A stretch of DNA of 64,000 nucleotides. It comes from Fimenecus sp045613685 (GTDB taxonomy: Bacteria > Bacillota > Clostridia > Oscillospirales > Acutalibacteraceae). The DNA is taken from positions 1 through 64,000 of the forward strand of contig JAZLBL010000015.1 of assembly GCA_045613685.1 (NCBI GenBank), in the 5' to 3' direction. The notes beneath the pieces were generated by a model. The model was not told the DNA's origin, did not search any database, and was given only the letters and a program-made list of their open reading frames with translations. Below, piece by piece: positions 8,715-17,907 of this stretch. Position 1 is the first letter of the stretch, and each line of letters starts with the position of its first letter. The translations under genes were made by a program, and so were the position numbers.

Positions 8715-8748
8715 AAGGGACAGACAAAATGTCTGTCCCTTATTTTTA
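8715..8748. terminator. Bidirectional terminator between GH35 and NimA-like genes
   Basis: 11-bp perfect stem AAGGGACAGAC / GTCTGTCCCTT, AAAAT loop, then ATTTTTATTT on the plus strand and TTTTAATTTT on the minus strand. It serves the two convergent genes. Confidence 0.85.
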
Positions 8749-9234
8749 TTTCTTGGGTGCTGGGCGATGTTTTGCGGTATATTCAAGGGTGTTGATTTTA
8801 ATAATTGTAACGATTTTTGTCATTTTCTCTTCGAACTCAAAATCTTTGCCTGTTTGTGTCTTCATAAGAGTTGATAATGCCAGCTTTTTCTCTTCAACAT
8901 CTTCAACTATTTCGGCAATTCCCCTACCCATAACTGATGCATAGGTAATACCATATTCACAAGCAATATCACCTTCAAATGGAATGATATCACAATCCAA
9001 TTCAAAGAAAACTTTTGGATTTGCACGGATTAAATCAAGTTTTCTGCCACGATTTGCACCGTGCAGATAAATTGTAAGTTTGCCATCTTCCATTATGTAG
9101 CCATAATTCATTGGTACAACATAGGGCTCGTCACCATCAACAAGTCCCAAATGCAAAACCTTTGATTTATCAAGAATTTTTATAATTTCGTTTATATCAG
9201 TAACCTGACGCTCACGTCTTGTCATTCCGTTCAT
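8746..9234 (-). CDS. Pyridoxamine 5'-phosphate oxidase-like flavoprotein (NimA family)
   Basis: 162 aa, single split-barrel FMN-binding fold. The N-terminus MTRRERQV, then KVLHLGLVDGDEPYVVPMNYGY, HGANRGRKLDLIRANP and a conserved Tyr-rich YGITYASVMGRG fit the pyridoxamine oxidase-like NimA group, members of which reduce nitroimidazoles. Resistance should not be inferred from this alone, since most members have unknown substrates. AGGTGA precedes ATG at 9234; an internal ATG three codons later is possible. It follows the symporter gene by 8 bp, so the two are probably co-transcribed. Confidence 0.85.
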   Translation of the reverse strand: MNGMTRRERQVTDINEIIKILDKSKVLHLGLVDGDEPYVVPMNYGYIMEDGKLTIYLHGANRGRKLDLIRANPKVFFELDCDIIPFEGDIACEYGITYASVMGRGIAEIVEDVEEKKLALSTLMKTQTGKDFEFEEKMTKIVTIIKINTLEYTAKHRPAPKK

Positions 9235-9242
9235 AATTTCAC

Positions 9243-10700
9243 CTATTCTTTTATATCATATGTCTTTGACATTTTGCTCAATGCTTCTTCTCGTGTGATT
9301 TTGCCCGTATTGCAGTCAATCATAATCTGAACATCTTTATCTTTAAGGTCGTAGAAGCACCAGACGATATAAGCCAAGAAGCCACCAATTGCAGGAATAA
9401 GCATAAAGATAAGCCAAAGTACATCTAAAGCGTGTTGTGATTGTGTTATTCCGCTCTGCTCAAGTTCTTGGAATGAGCCTGCTTGCACATCTACCCAACC
9501 AACTGATTCAAGACCAAGAATAAAGAGACCTAATGCACTTGAAATTGAGCCTGTAAGCTTTGCCATAAAGGTCTGCACCGCAAAGGTTATACCCTTTGCT
9601 TCTGTACCACTCTTAAAGTATCCATATTCAGCACAATCAGGTGTGAACATAAACATTTCAAGAGCCACAACTGCCAATGGAATTGAACGGATAGTGAATA
9701 GAATAATGTAAAGCATCGCGTTGTCATAGCCTATTACCCAAATGATTACGCTAAGAATTACATAGAGCAACAAGCAAATTCGATTAACTTTCATCTTGTC
9801 ATATTTACGGATAAGCTTTGGCAACAACAAAGAAATCACAAGTTGTGGAATTGTTCCGACTGCACCAACAATTATTGAGAACAATGCACTGTGGAAGAGA
9901 TAATATGAAACAAATAATCCAAATGCATTACCAATGCTCAATGCAGAATAGAAGAAAAGTCCAAGATAATATATGAATAAGTATTTATTCTTGAAGAGAT
10001 ATGAAAACATACTTTTAATAGTAAAGCTTTCTTCATTCTCTGCTTTGAAACGCTCTTTAAGTTTGAAAGATGCCGGTGACATCAAAGCAAAAGCCATCAC
10101 ACAAATAATAAGTGTTATCGTGCCATAATTCATACCAACTTTTTCGCTGATAAGAATTGTTGACAAGGTTGATGTGATACCAACACCGATATATGTATAA
10201 ATGCTCTTATATGACTGAATACTGTTTCTTTCGTCAACGCTCAAGCTCATTGATGTCAAAACGCCAAAAATAGGCACATCACAAAGAGTGTAAGCAGTAT
10301 CCCAAAGGATGTATGCAACCGCAAACCAACCCAATTTAAAGGCTTCTGACGAATTCGACGGAATAACAAAAGTCAAAATAGTTGCGATTGGAATAAGTAT
10401 AGTTGAAATTCGAAGCCAAGGAAGATATTTTTTGCCACTCTTGAACTTGATTAAATCAAAAACTGCACCAAAAAGTGTGTCATTGACAGCATCCCAAACC
10501 TTTACAACAAGCATAACTGTTGCTGATTTAATAGGGTCAATACCCAAAAATAAAAGGTATGTAGTAAGGCACACATTGAAAAGTGTGTAAATCATATTCT
10601 GCCCTGCAAAATATGAATAATAACTCAATCTTTCAACAGGCTCGGTTGTCCAACCATCTTTGGTTGCAAAAACCTTTTTAACTAATGAAGAAACTGCCAT
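9243..10700 (-). CDS. GPH-family sugar:cation symporter (MelB-like)
   Basis: A 485-aa membrane protein with about 12 hydrophobic segments. The N-terminal part LSYYSYFAGQNMIYTLFNV and the conserved loop KVWDAVNDTLFGAVFD (the family motif around D-x-x-N/D-P) place it in the glycoside-pentoside-hexuronide group of the major facilitator superfamily. The second-half loop TPDCAEYGYFKSG is also typical. It probably imports a galactoside, glucuronide or pentoside with a cation. AAGGAGG stands 7 nt before ATG, and a small hairpin CCTTATAATAAGG precedes it. The nearby uxaC and GH35 genes make a hexuronide or galactoside plausible. Confidence 0.9.
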   Translation of the reverse strand: MAVSSLVKKVFATKDGWTTEPVERLSYYSYFAGQNMIYTLFNVCLTTYLLFLGIDPIKSATVMLVVKVWDAVNDTLFGAVFDLIKFKSGKKYLPWLRISTILIPIATILTFVIPSNSSEAFKLGWFAVAYILWDTAYTLCDVPIFGVLTSMSLSVDERNSIQSYKSIYTYIGVGITSTLSTILISEKVGMNYGTITLIICVMAFALMSPASFKLKERFKAENEESFTIKSMFSYLFKNKYLFIYYLGLFFYSALSIGNAFGLFVSYYLFHSALFSIIVGAVGTIPQLVISLLLPKLIRKYDKMKVNRICLLLYVILSVIIWVIGYDNAMLYIILFTIRSIPLAVVALEMFMFTPDCAEYGYFKSGTEAKGITFAVQTFMAKLTGSISSALGLFILGLESVGWVDVQAGSFQELEQSGITQSQHALDVLWLIFMLIPAIGGFLAYIVWCFYDLKDKDVQIMIDCNTGKITREEALSKMSKTYDIKE

Positions 10701-10730
10701 ATTTATTCCTCCTTATTATAAGGTTTATAC

Positions 10731-11078
10731 TTATTCTCCATCTATTACTTTTATAATTTTTATTTTACCGATGATATTCTTATTGAAATTTTCTAGTTCT
10801 TCACTAGGAATCCAAAATTCCTGATGATATGATGCACCAACAGTTTGAGCATCATAATTTGATATATATTCATCATCAATTTCAAATTGAGTAATATATC
10901 CTTTATACCCTGAATTCTCATCTTTTGTATTCCATTTTCCTGCAATTTCTTCAGCATAACGCTGATTTAATACAGGGTAAAAAATTGGTTGCCATTGAAA
11001 TCTTGGTGGAAAAGAAGTAAAGCCACTTTCTTCAATAAGTTCTTTTTCCTTTTCACCAACTGGTCTATATAAAATCAT
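10731..11078 (-). CDS. Conserved hypothetical protein, 115 aa
   Basis: I do not recognise a characterised family. The protein starts MILYRPVGEKEKELI and is rich in aromatic residues (FPPRFQWQPIFYPVLNQRYAEEIA, shown here in part), with YHQEFWIPSEELENFN near the end. That layout recalls widespread small proteins of unknown role in which the N-terminal RPVG and the QxFWIP stretch are conserved. It is soluble, with no Cys pairs. Its ATG overlaps the rlmCD stop by 4 nt (ATGA), so it is translationally coupled to that gene. Confidence 0.75.
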   Translation of the reverse strand: MILYRPVGEKEKELIEESGFTSFPPRFQWQPIFYPVLNQRYAEEIAGKWNTKDENSGYKGYITQFEIDDEYISNYDAQTVGASYHQEFWIPSEELENFNKNIIGKIKIIKVIDGE

Positions 11079-12430
11079 ATTGTTTCCTTTCTAGTTAGCA
11101 ACGCAACTGACTCCGTATGACTGGTTCTTGGGAACATATCAACCGGTGTTACTTCTTTTGTTTCATAGCCTAATTCTTTTAATATTGCACAATCCCTTGC
11201 CTGAGTTGACACATCACAAGAAACATAAACAATCTTTTTAGGTTTCATTTCTGCCACACACTCTAAAACTTCTCGGTCACAACCCTTTCGTGGTGGGTCA
11301 AGAATTACTGCGTCGGGCTCGATATTCTGGTCTTTAAGAATTTTAACTGCATCTTTTGCGTCACCACAGTAAAATTCACAGTTTTCAATATTATTGTTTT
11401 TGGCATTGACTTTTGCGTCTTCAATAGCTTCGGGGATAATCTCAACACCGATTACCTTTTTAACCTTATTTGCCATTGAAAGTCCGATTGCACCTGCACC
11501 ACAATACAAATCAAGCACAGTTTCGTCTCCCGTTGCGCCTACATATTCACTTGCTTTGTTATATAAAAGCTCCGCGCAATCGTGGTTAACCTGATAGAAT
11601 GAAAGTGGTGAAAGACGGATTTTCACTCCGCAAAGCACATCTTCAATATAATCTGCACCCCACAAAGTTTTACACTCAAGACCTAAAATCACATTGGTTT
11701 TTTCTGTGTTTTTATTGAGTGAAACACTTGCAAGTCCTTTGATTTTAAGTAAATCATCAACTAATTCTTGCGTTTTTGGGATTTCATCACCATTTATAAC
11801 AAGGCACACCATAATCTGCCCTGTTACGAATGCTTTTCTTATGTAAATATGACGGATAAGTCCCGTATGATTGATTGAATCATAAGCCGAAACGCCAAAT
11901 TCGGTCATCCATTTTTTCACAATTTCAACAATGCTAGCAAATTCTTCAGGTTGCAAAATACAGTCTGAAGAATTTATTATTCTATGGCTCTTTTGTGCAT
12001 AAAATCCTGCTATAACTTCTTTGTCAAATCCCACAGGATATTGCGCCTTATTTCTATATCTCTCTGTTTTGCAAGTGATAATATCATTCACCGGCACCTC
12101 TAAGTGTGCAAGACGGGTAAATGCATCAATCACCTTTTGCTTTTTGAGTTGCTTTTCTGCTTCATAAGATATATGACGATATACACAACCACCACAAGAG
12201 CGAAAATGAGCACAATCAACATCTATTCTATCTTGAGATTTCTTTAAAATCTGCTTGATAATACCGATTGCATAGGTTTTCTTTGCTTTGATAATGTGCG
12301 CAACAATAGTATCACCCTTTGCAGCACCCGACACAAACACCGCTTGACCATCATAATGCCCAACGCCATTACCCTCGGCAGTATAGCCCTCAATATTCAG
12401 TTGTATATCTTGATTTTTTTGAAGTGACAT
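11075..12430 (-). CDS. rlmCD: 23S rRNA (uracil-5-)-methyltransferase RlmCD/RlmD
   Basis: A 451-aa m5U methyltransferase. Residues ~1-58 form a TRAM RNA-binding domain (IEGYTAEGNGVGHYDGQAVFV). The iron-sulfur ligands lie in CAHFRSCGGC and later SSDCIL. The SAM-binding motif is DLYCGAGAIG, then DPPRKG and the catalytic Cys in YVSCDVSTQARD. In Firmicutes the enzyme with this architecture methylates U747 and U1939 of 23S rRNA; that is family knowledge, not shown here. It lies 12 bp downstream of the chromate-type transporter genes, and RlmA, whose Gram-positive target is the neighbouring G748, is encoded 1.8 kb upstream on the same strand. Confidence 0.93.
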   Translation of the reverse strand: MSLQKNQDIQLNIEGYTAEGNGVGHYDGQAVFVSGAAKGDTIVAHIIKAKKTYAIGIIKQILKKSQDRIDVDCAHFRSCGGCVYRHISYEAEKQLKKQKVIDAFTRLAHLEVPVNDIITCKTERYRNKAQYPVGFDKEVIAGFYAQKSHRIINSSDCILQPEEFASIVEIVKKWMTEFGVSAYDSINHTGLIRHIYIRKAFVTGQIMVCLVINGDEIPKTQELVDDLLKIKGLASVSLNKNTEKTNVILGLECKTLWGADYIEDVLCGVKIRLSPLSFYQVNHDCAELLYNKASEYVGATGDETVLDLYCGAGAIGLSMANKVKKVIGVEIIPEAIEDAKVNAKNNNIENCEFYCGDAKDAVKILKDQNIEPDAVILDPPRKGCDREVLECVAEMKPKKIVYVSCDVSTQARDCAILKELGYETKEVTPVDMFPRTSHTESVALLTRKETI

Positions 12431-12442
12431 ACAAACAAATCC

Positions 12443-13012
12443 TTATAATTTTAATAATATACCTGCAATAGCCCCTATTGCTAACCAAAATGCAGGGTGT
12501 AATTTTTTAAGTTTCTTAATAAACATAAGACCGAATACTACAACAGAAATCGCAATAACAGGTAATGTAAATTCGCCGTTCACGTAGATAATCGGTTTGA
12601 TAATTCCAAAAACTGCAAATAAAACAAGCGCAGTAACCACTGGTCTTATACCTGAAAATGCACCTTTTACATAATTGTTTTCTTTAAACGCTTTTAAGAA
12701 ACCTGCAATAAGCACAATAACGATAACTGATGGTGTAACAAGACCAAGTGTTGCAATCATTCCACCAAGAATTCCACCAAGCACACCCATTTCACTAAAA
12801 CCTGCATTATAGCCCGCATAAGTTGCCATATTAACTCCGATTGGTCCTGGTGTGCTTTCTGCAATAGCTATCATAACACCCAATTCTTCAGTGTTAAACC
12901 AACCATAACTGCTTTTTGCCAAGTCCTGTAAAAACGGAATAGTTGCAGGTCCACCACCGACCGCGAAAAGCCCTATTTTAAAAAATTCATAAAATAATTT
13001 CAAGAAGGTCAT
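12443..13012 (-). CDS. Chromate-type (CHR) transporter subunit, second half
   Basis: 189 aa with about five or six hydrophobic segments. The family signature GGGPATIPFLQDL near residue 18 and the EEL-x-x-x-xAIAESTPGPIGVNMATYAGY stretch match the half-size CHR (PF02417) proteins. Half-size subunits work as pairs, here with the gene immediately upstream, which overlaps its start by 4 nt (ATGA). The pair probably exports or exchanges an oxyanion across the cytoplasmic membrane; chromate itself is only the family name-giver. The C-terminus is short and ends in a helix. Confidence 0.9.
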   Translation of the reverse strand: MTFLKLFYEFFKIGLFAVGGGPATIPFLQDLAKSSYGWFNTEELGVMIAIAESTPGPIGVNMATYAGYNAGFSEMGVLGGILGGMIATLGLVTPSVIVIVLIAGFLKAFKENNYVKGAFSGIRPVVTALVLFAVFGIIKPIIYVNGEFTLPVIAISVVVFGLMFIKKLKKLHPAFWLAIGAIAGILLKL

Positions 13013-13557
13013 TTTGTTTTTACCTCCTTGATTTTATTATAAATAACACCAACAACACCGCCAAAAACAACAAGAAGAATTGGTGTTATGTCAAACACAA
13101 AGCAAGCAACAAGCCCAATTATGAAAAGCACAACCGACACCACATTAACAAGGCTTTTTTTGCCAAGTGTGATAACAGTGTGTGAAAGCAGTGCACAAAC
13201 AATTGCATTGATACCCGTTAGTGCAGATGCAACTATCGGATAATCCATAAAATTCTGTAACACAGATGCTACTATTGTGATAATTATTATTGACGGAGTT
13301 ACCATTCCAAGTGTTGCAAAAATGCCACCCCACACACCTGCTTGATAGAAACCTATAAATGTTGCTGTGTTGACCGCAATAATACCCGGTGTGCATTGCC
13401 CAACAGCATAATAATCTAAAAGTTCTTCTTCAGTTGCCCATTTTTTCTTCTGCACAATCTCTCTTGTGAGCAGTGGTAACATTGTGAGTCCACCACCAAA
13501 GGTGATGCTGCCTATTTTTGCAAATGTCAAAAACAGGTTTAGTAGTTTTTTAACCAT
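13009..13557 (-). CDS. Chromate-type (CHR) transporter subunit, first half
   Basis: 182 aa from the chosen start. It has TFGGGLTMLPLLTREIV and VGQCTPGIIAVNTATFIGY-like sequence, the same two signatures as its partner gene, and five or six membrane segments. The frame reaches 13581, but only the ATG at 13557 has a plausible ribosome binding site (TTTGGAG, 11 nt upstream), so the shorter form is preferred. Split pairs are normal for this family, so I do not read the split as a frameshift. Confidence 0.88.
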   Translation of the reverse strand: MVKKLLNLFLTFAKIGSITFGGGLTMLPLLTREIVQKKKWATEEELLDYYAVGQCTPGIIAVNTATFIGFYQAGVWGGIFATLGMVTPSIIIITIVASVLQNFMDYPIVASALTGINAIVCALLSHTVITLGKKSLVNVVSVVLFIIGLVACFVFDITPILLVVFGGVVGVIYNKIKEVKTK

Positions 13558-13598
13558 TTCAAATTTATCTCCAAAATTCATTTTAGATAATTTTTAAC

Positions 13599-14207
13599 TT
13601 ATTTCTGTTCGCCACTCCAGAATATATAATCAGACACTAAAAATGCTCTGACTGGGGCAGCTTCTGCACCACTTATTTTCATTGGTGCTGCCATAAGAAA
13701 ATAATCCCCTGACTGCACATTCTCTAAATTAAGGTTTTCTAAAAGTGCTACATTATCAACCATAAACATTCTGTGAGTTCTGCCGTCACTTTCTTCTGGC
13801 TCAACTGTCATCCCATCTGTGCCCACAAGAATATAACCCATATGAGAAAGCTCTGACGCCGCAGACTCATGCAACGTTGCTTTACCGTGGCTCTTAATAA
13901 GTATTCTTTTTGCATTTCTCGGGAAATATTCTTCAACAAATGCACCTGTGATAATAATTTCGGGCACTTCAACAACCACACAAGGTCCTATAAACACTTC
14001 GGGTGAATATTCTGTAATATCATTACCGTTTGGTAAGAAATGCAAGGGCGCATCCATATGTGTACCATTATGAAGACACATATTTATTGTGCTCAAATTA
14101 TATTCATTTTCATAACCGATTGTTTTAACTTGCTCTAAAGTTGGTGTTGGGTCTCCCGGATAAACCTCACAAGTCATTACATCTTTTGAAATATCAATAA
14201 ATTTCAT
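13599..14207 (-). CDS. Cyclase-family metal-dependent hydrolase (kynurenine formamidase-like)
   Basis: 202 aa. The metal-binding motif HNGTHMDAPLHF near residues 47-58 defines the cyclase family (PF04199). YPGDPTP near the N-terminus and a second conserved cluster, GTDGMTVE, agree. Members hydrolyse arylformamides or act as cyclases on small acids; the substrate here is unknown. There are no tryptophan catabolism genes nearby. It lies 41 bp upstream of the transporter pair and 39 bp downstream of rlmA on the same strand, so it may belong to a loose operon with them. GGGGTGAG precedes the ATG. Confidence 0.85.
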   Translation of the reverse strand: MKFIDISKDVMTCEVYPGDPTPTLEQVKTIGYENEYNLSTINMCLHNGTHMDAPLHFLPNGNDITEYSPEVFIGPCVVVEVPEIIITGAFVEEYFPRNAKRILIKSHGKATLHESAASELSHMGYILVGTDGMTVEPEESDGRTHRMFMVDNVALLENLNLENVQSGDYFLMAAPMKISGAEAAPVRAFLVSDYIFWSGEQK

Positions 14208-14246
14208 AATCTCACCCCGTGTTTTTATAAATTCATTTTAACATTC

Positions 14247-15053
14247 TTATATCTTTCTGTAAACAAGAAAATCAAAATGAATTTCTGTTGTAAAACCGTT
14301 GTTTTTGCGGATTTTTTCTTCTGCACCCAACTCTGTTTTGAAATAATATGGTGTCATTTTAAAAAGATTGACACCCATTTCACCGTCAACTGTGATTTCA
14401 CTCTTAACCGAATGTCTTTCTAAAAACTCAAATCCATCATATTCTGTGTGTTTTTCTTCATTCTCATAAACATTTTCATAGAGAAGCTTTTTAAGCCCCA
14501 TTAAGTGATTTTTACCGGGCACAGCATAAATCATAATGCCATCTTTTTTGAGAATTCTCATCATTTCACTTTCTACCATAGGTGCGAAAATGTTGAGAGC
14601 AACATCAAACGCATTGCTTTCTAACGGCATATCGAAGCAGCTACCCACAGCATAATGAAAATCTTTATATTTTGCCGACGCGTATCTTACTGCTTCTTTT
14701 GAAATATCAAAACCATATAAATCAAAATCACATTTTATATCTTTTAACTTTCCGTCATAATAGCCCTCACCACAACCGCAATCTGCGATAGATATTTTTC
14801 GACTATTTATAAAATACTGATTTATTATTTCGCAAATTTTCTCTGCAAAACAAACATATTTGTTGCTTTCAAGGAACGCACGGCGAGACAAAACCATATC
14901 TTTTGAGTCACCAGGATTGTCAGAATGCTTTTTGTTGACAGGCAACAAGTTCACATATCCCTGTTTTGCAATATCAAAAGTATGATTATTTTCGCAGGTA
15001 TATGATTTACCATCAATATTCAGTTTTGATTTGCAAATGGGACAAATAAACAT
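14247..15053 (-). CDS. rlmA: 23S rRNA (guanine-N1)-methyltransferase RlmA
   Basis: 268 aa. An N-terminal zinc ribbon (CPICKSKL, then CENNH) is followed by the RlmA-specific AKQGYVNLL, GDSKDMVLSRRAFL and a SAM-binding motif ADCGCGEGYY. The domain order and length match RlmA. In Gram-positive bacteria the enzyme methylates G748 in 23S rRNA near the peptide exit tunnel and the tylosin site. The frame extends 15 codons upstream, but the ATG at 15053 has AGGTGA in place and begins right at the zinc ribbon (MFICPIC), so I start there. Confidence 0.9.
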   Translation of the reverse strand: MFICPICKSKLNIDGKSYTCENNHTFDIAKQGYVNLLPVNKKHSDNPGDSKDMVLSRRAFLESNKYVCFAEKICEIINQYFINSRKISIADCGCGEGYYDGKLKDIKCDFDLYGFDISKEAVRYASAKYKDFHYAVGSCFDMPLESNAFDVALNIFAPMVESEMMRILKKDGIMIYAVPGKNHLMGLKKLLYENVYENEEKHTEYDGFEFLERHSVKSEITVDGEMGVNLFKMTPYYFKTELGAEEKIRKNNGFTTEIHFDFLVYRKI

Positions 15054-15065
15054 ATTTTCACCTAT

Positions 15066-15099
15066 AAAAAACAGTGGTAGAGTTAGTCCCTCCACCACC
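15066..15099 (-). terminator. Intrinsic terminator after leuS
   Basis: On the minus strand GTGGTGGAG pairs with CTCTACCAC (one G-U) around a 7-nt loop and is followed by TGTTTTTT. It closes the long informational gene series, 11 nt after the leuS stop. Confidence 0.8.
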
Positions 15100-15109
15100 G
15101 TTAATGTTC

Positions 15110-17518
15110 TTATTTTGCAACAATATTTACAAGTTTACCCTTAACATAGATTTCTTTGATAATATTCTTACCATCGAGCTCTGCTGCAACTTTTTCATCT
15201 GCTTTTGCCGCTGCAATAGCGTCTGCTTGTTCAATATCTGCTGCCACATTGAGTTTTGCACGGATTTTACCGTTAATCTGAACAACGATTTCAATTGTTT
15301 CGTCAATGCACTTTGCTTCGTCATATGTTGGCCATTCACCGTCTGCAGCCATCATTTTACCATAGCCGCAAACTTCCCACAATTCTTCTGTAACGTGAGG
15401 AGCAAATGGGTTAACAAGGAGAAGAAGTGCTTTGAGTTCAGCCTTGTTGATTGCACCCTTTGTATAAATTGCATTGAGCAATGTCATAAGAGCTGCAATA
15501 GCAGTGTTATATTTAAGAGTTTCAATATCTTCTGTAACTTTCTTGATTGTCTTATGGAATGAAGATGAAAGTTCTTTTGAGAATTCGTCACCATCTACAA
15601 GAATTTCTTGTAAATTCCAAATTCTGTCAACGAATCTCTTACAACCCTTAACTGAGTTTTCTGACCAAGGAGCAGCCTGCTCATAGTCACCCATAAAGAG
15701 TACATAAGTACGAAGAACGTCAGCACCGAAAACATCAACAACTTCGTTAGGGTCAATAACATTACCACGAGATTTGCTCATCTTAACGCCGTCAGGTCCA
15801 AGAATAAGACCCTGAGCAGTTCTCTTAGCATAAGGTTCTTCGCATGGTACTGCACCGATGTCATAAAGGAACTTATGCCAGAAACGAGAGTAGATAAGGT
15901 GACGAGTAACGTGTTCCATACCACCATTGTACCAGTCAACTGGCAACCAGTAATTGAGCTTATCCATATCTGCAAGACAGTTGTCGTTATGTGGGTCGAT
16001 ATATCTTAAGAAATACCATGATGAACCTGCCCATTGTGGCATTGTATCAGTTTCTCTCTTTGCATCGCCACCACATTTTGGACACTTGCAGTTTACATAA
16101 GAATCAATCTTTGCAAGTGGGCTCTCGCCGTCTGTACCAGGTGCAAAGTTTTCAACATCAGGAAGTCTTAATGGAAGTTCTTCATAAGGCACAGCAACCA
16201 TACCGCACTTATCACAATGAACGATTGGAATTGGTTCACCCCAATAACGCTGACGGTTGAATGCCCAGTCTTTCATTTTGAACTGAACGCCACCTTCACC
16301 GATACCTTTATCCTGCAAGAAATCAATCATCTTTGCGATTGAATCTTTCTTGTTGTCCATTCCGTTAAGGAATTCAGAGTTAACCATTTCGCCGTCGCCT
16401 GTGTATGCTGCTTCGTCGATGTTGCCACCCTTGATAACTTCGATAATATCAATGCCGAATTTCTTTGCGAAGTCATAGTCACGGTCGTCATGTGCAGGCA
16501 CAGCCATAATAGCACCTGTACCATAACCCATCATAACATAGTCAGATATGTAGATAGGAATATCTTTACCATTTACCGGGTTTTTTGCAGTGATACCTGC
16601 AATCTTAACGCCCGTCTTATCTTTTACAAGCTGTGTACGCTCAAATTCTGTTTTCTTTGCACATTCTGAACGATAATTTGCGATTTCATCCATATTAGAA
16701 ATCTTGTCAGCATATTTGTCAATAATTGGGTGCTCAGGAGCCATAACCATAAATGTTACGCCAAAAAGAGTATCTGGACGAGTTGTGTAAATCTTTAATT
16801 CTTCAGGGATTTCGTTAAGGTTGAAGTTAACGAAAGCACCACGGGACTTACCAATCCAGTTAACCTGTTGAAGTTTGATGTTTGGAAGATAATCAACTTC
16901 GTGAAGTCCTTCAAGAAGTTTGTCAGCATATTCTGTAATTCTCAAATACCAAACGTCCTTTGACTTCTGAACAACGTCGCTATGGCAAATATCACATTTA
17001 CCACCCTGAGAGTCTTCATTTGAAAGAACAACCTTACAAGATGGGCAATAGTTAACAAGAGTCTTATCACGGAAAGCAAGTCCGTTTTCGAACATTTTAA
17101 GGAAAATCCACTGTGTCCACTTATAATATTTTTCTTCAGTTGTATCAACAACTCTTGAATAGTCAAAAGAGAAACCTACTCTCTTTAACTGACTTGTGAA
17201 CTTTTCGATGTTCATATCAGTAACTTTTCTTGGGTGGATACCTGTTTTAATCGCATAGTTTTCTGTTGGAAGACCATAAGCGTCAAAACCGATTGGGAAT
17301 AACACATTATAACCTTCAAGTCTTCTTTTTCTTGATACTACTTCAAGACCTGAATATGCCTTGATGTGACCAACGTGCATACCTGCACCTGATGGATATG
17401 GGAATTCAACAAGGCCATAGAATTTTGGCTTTTCGGAATTATCCTGAGCCTCAAAAACCTTTGCCTCGTCCCATTTCTGTTGCCACTTTAATTCGGTAGC
17501 TTTAAAATCGTAATTCAT
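15110..17518 (-). CDS. leuS: Leucyl-tRNA synthetase
   Basis: An 802-aa class I synthetase that charges tRNA-Leu. The nucleotide-binding HVGH motif is at residues 48-51 within PYPSGAGMHVGH, the CP1 editing domain lies around residues 220-420 with TTRPDTLFGVTFMV and GTGAIMAVPAHD, and KMSKS is near residues 579-583. A zinc-type cluster (CPSCKVVL, then CDICHSD) sits between. The length matches bacterial LeuRS. It lies 35 bp after rsfS. There is no room for a T-box leader, so leucine-tRNA attenuation is unlikely and expression should follow the upstream operon. Confidence 0.97.
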   Translation of the reverse strand: MNYDFKATELKWQQKWDEAKVFEAQDNSEKPKFYGLVEFPYPSGAGMHVGHIKAYSGLEVVSRKRRLEGYNVLFPIGFDAYGLPTENYAIKTGIHPRKVTDMNIEKFTSQLKRVGFSFDYSRVVDTTEEKYYKWTQWIFLKMFENGLAFRDKTLVNYCPSCKVVLSNEDSQGGKCDICHSDVVQKSKDVWYLRITEYADKLLEGLHEVDYLPNIKLQQVNWIGKSRGAFVNFNLNEIPEELKIYTTRPDTLFGVTFMVMAPEHPIIDKYADKISNMDEIANYRSECAKKTEFERTQLVKDKTGVKIAGITAKNPVNGKDIPIYISDYVMMGYGTGAIMAVPAHDDRDYDFAKKFGIDIIEVIKGGNIDEAAYTGDGEMVNSEFLNGMDNKKDSIAKMIDFLQDKGIGEGGVQFKMKDWAFNRQRYWGEPIPIVHCDKCGMVAVPYEELPLRLPDVENFAPGTDGESPLAKIDSYVNCKCPKCGGDAKRETDTMPQWAGSSWYFLRYIDPHNDNCLADMDKLNYWLPVDWYNGGMEHVTRHLIYSRFWHKFLYDIGAVPCEEPYAKRTAQGLILGPDGVKMSKSRGNVIDPNEVVDVFGADVLRTYVLFMGDYEQAAPWSENSVKGCKRFVDRIWNLQEILVDGDEFSKELSSSFHKTIKKVTEDIETLKYNTAIAALMTLLNAIYTKGAINKAELKALLLLVNPFAPHVTEELWEVCGYGKMMAADGEWPTYDEAKCIDETIEIVVQINGKIRAKLNVAADIEQADAIAAAKADEKVAAELDGKNIIKEIYVKGKLVNIVAK

Positions 17519-17553
17519 ATATATAACCTTCTTTAAAGAGATTTTTTACTATT

Positions 17554-17907
17554 TTAGTCAGTGATTATATCACTTATGTCAACTTCTTTTGCGTCGCCCC
17601 AAAGATGTTCAAGACTGTATAATTCGCGTTGGTCAGGTGTGAACACATGAACAACAACTGTGCCATAGTCTAAAAGAATCCAACCTGTTGATTTGCCTTC
17701 AACGCTTTTTGGCTCAACGCCTTGTTTTGTGAGTGAATCTTGAACTTCGTCTGCAAGTGCACGGATATGAGTGCCTGATGTACCAGTTGCGATTACAAAA
17801 TAATCAGCAACAGATGTAAGTTCTGTGATTTCAAGTGATTTTATATCAGTTGCTTTCTTATTATCAAGAGTAGCAACAATATTTTTCATAAGTTCAATTC
17901 TATCCAT
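17554..17907 (-). CDS. rsfS: Ribosomal silencing factor RsfS
   Basis: A 117-aa RsfS/Iojap protein. It binds ribosomal protein L14 and blocks subunit joining when nutrients are scarce. The conserved core DIKSLEITELTSVADYFVIATGTS and, later, VEGKSTGWILLDYG-VVVHVF are both present, covering nearly the whole protein. It directly follows yqeK, sharing one base with its stop, the usual nadD-yqeK-rsfS order in Firmicutes. Confidence 0.95.
   Translation of the reverse strand: MDRIELMKNIVATLDNKKATDIKSLEITELTSVADYFVIATGTSGTHIRALADEVQDSLTKQGVEPKSVEGKSTGWILLDYGTVVVHVFTPDQRELYSLEHLWGDAKEVDISDIITD

Noticed and set aside
8746..9234. Nitroimidazole resistance gene
   Set aside because: The NimA-like fold is clear, but sequence alone does not show resistance activity; most relatives are uncharacterised flavoproteins.
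12443..13557. Frameshifted single chromate transporter
   Set aside because: Each half has its own start and full family motifs, and overlapping half-size pairs are normal for this family.
17519..17553. T-box leader for leuS
   Set aside because: Only 35 nt separate rsfS and leuS, far too little for a T-box.
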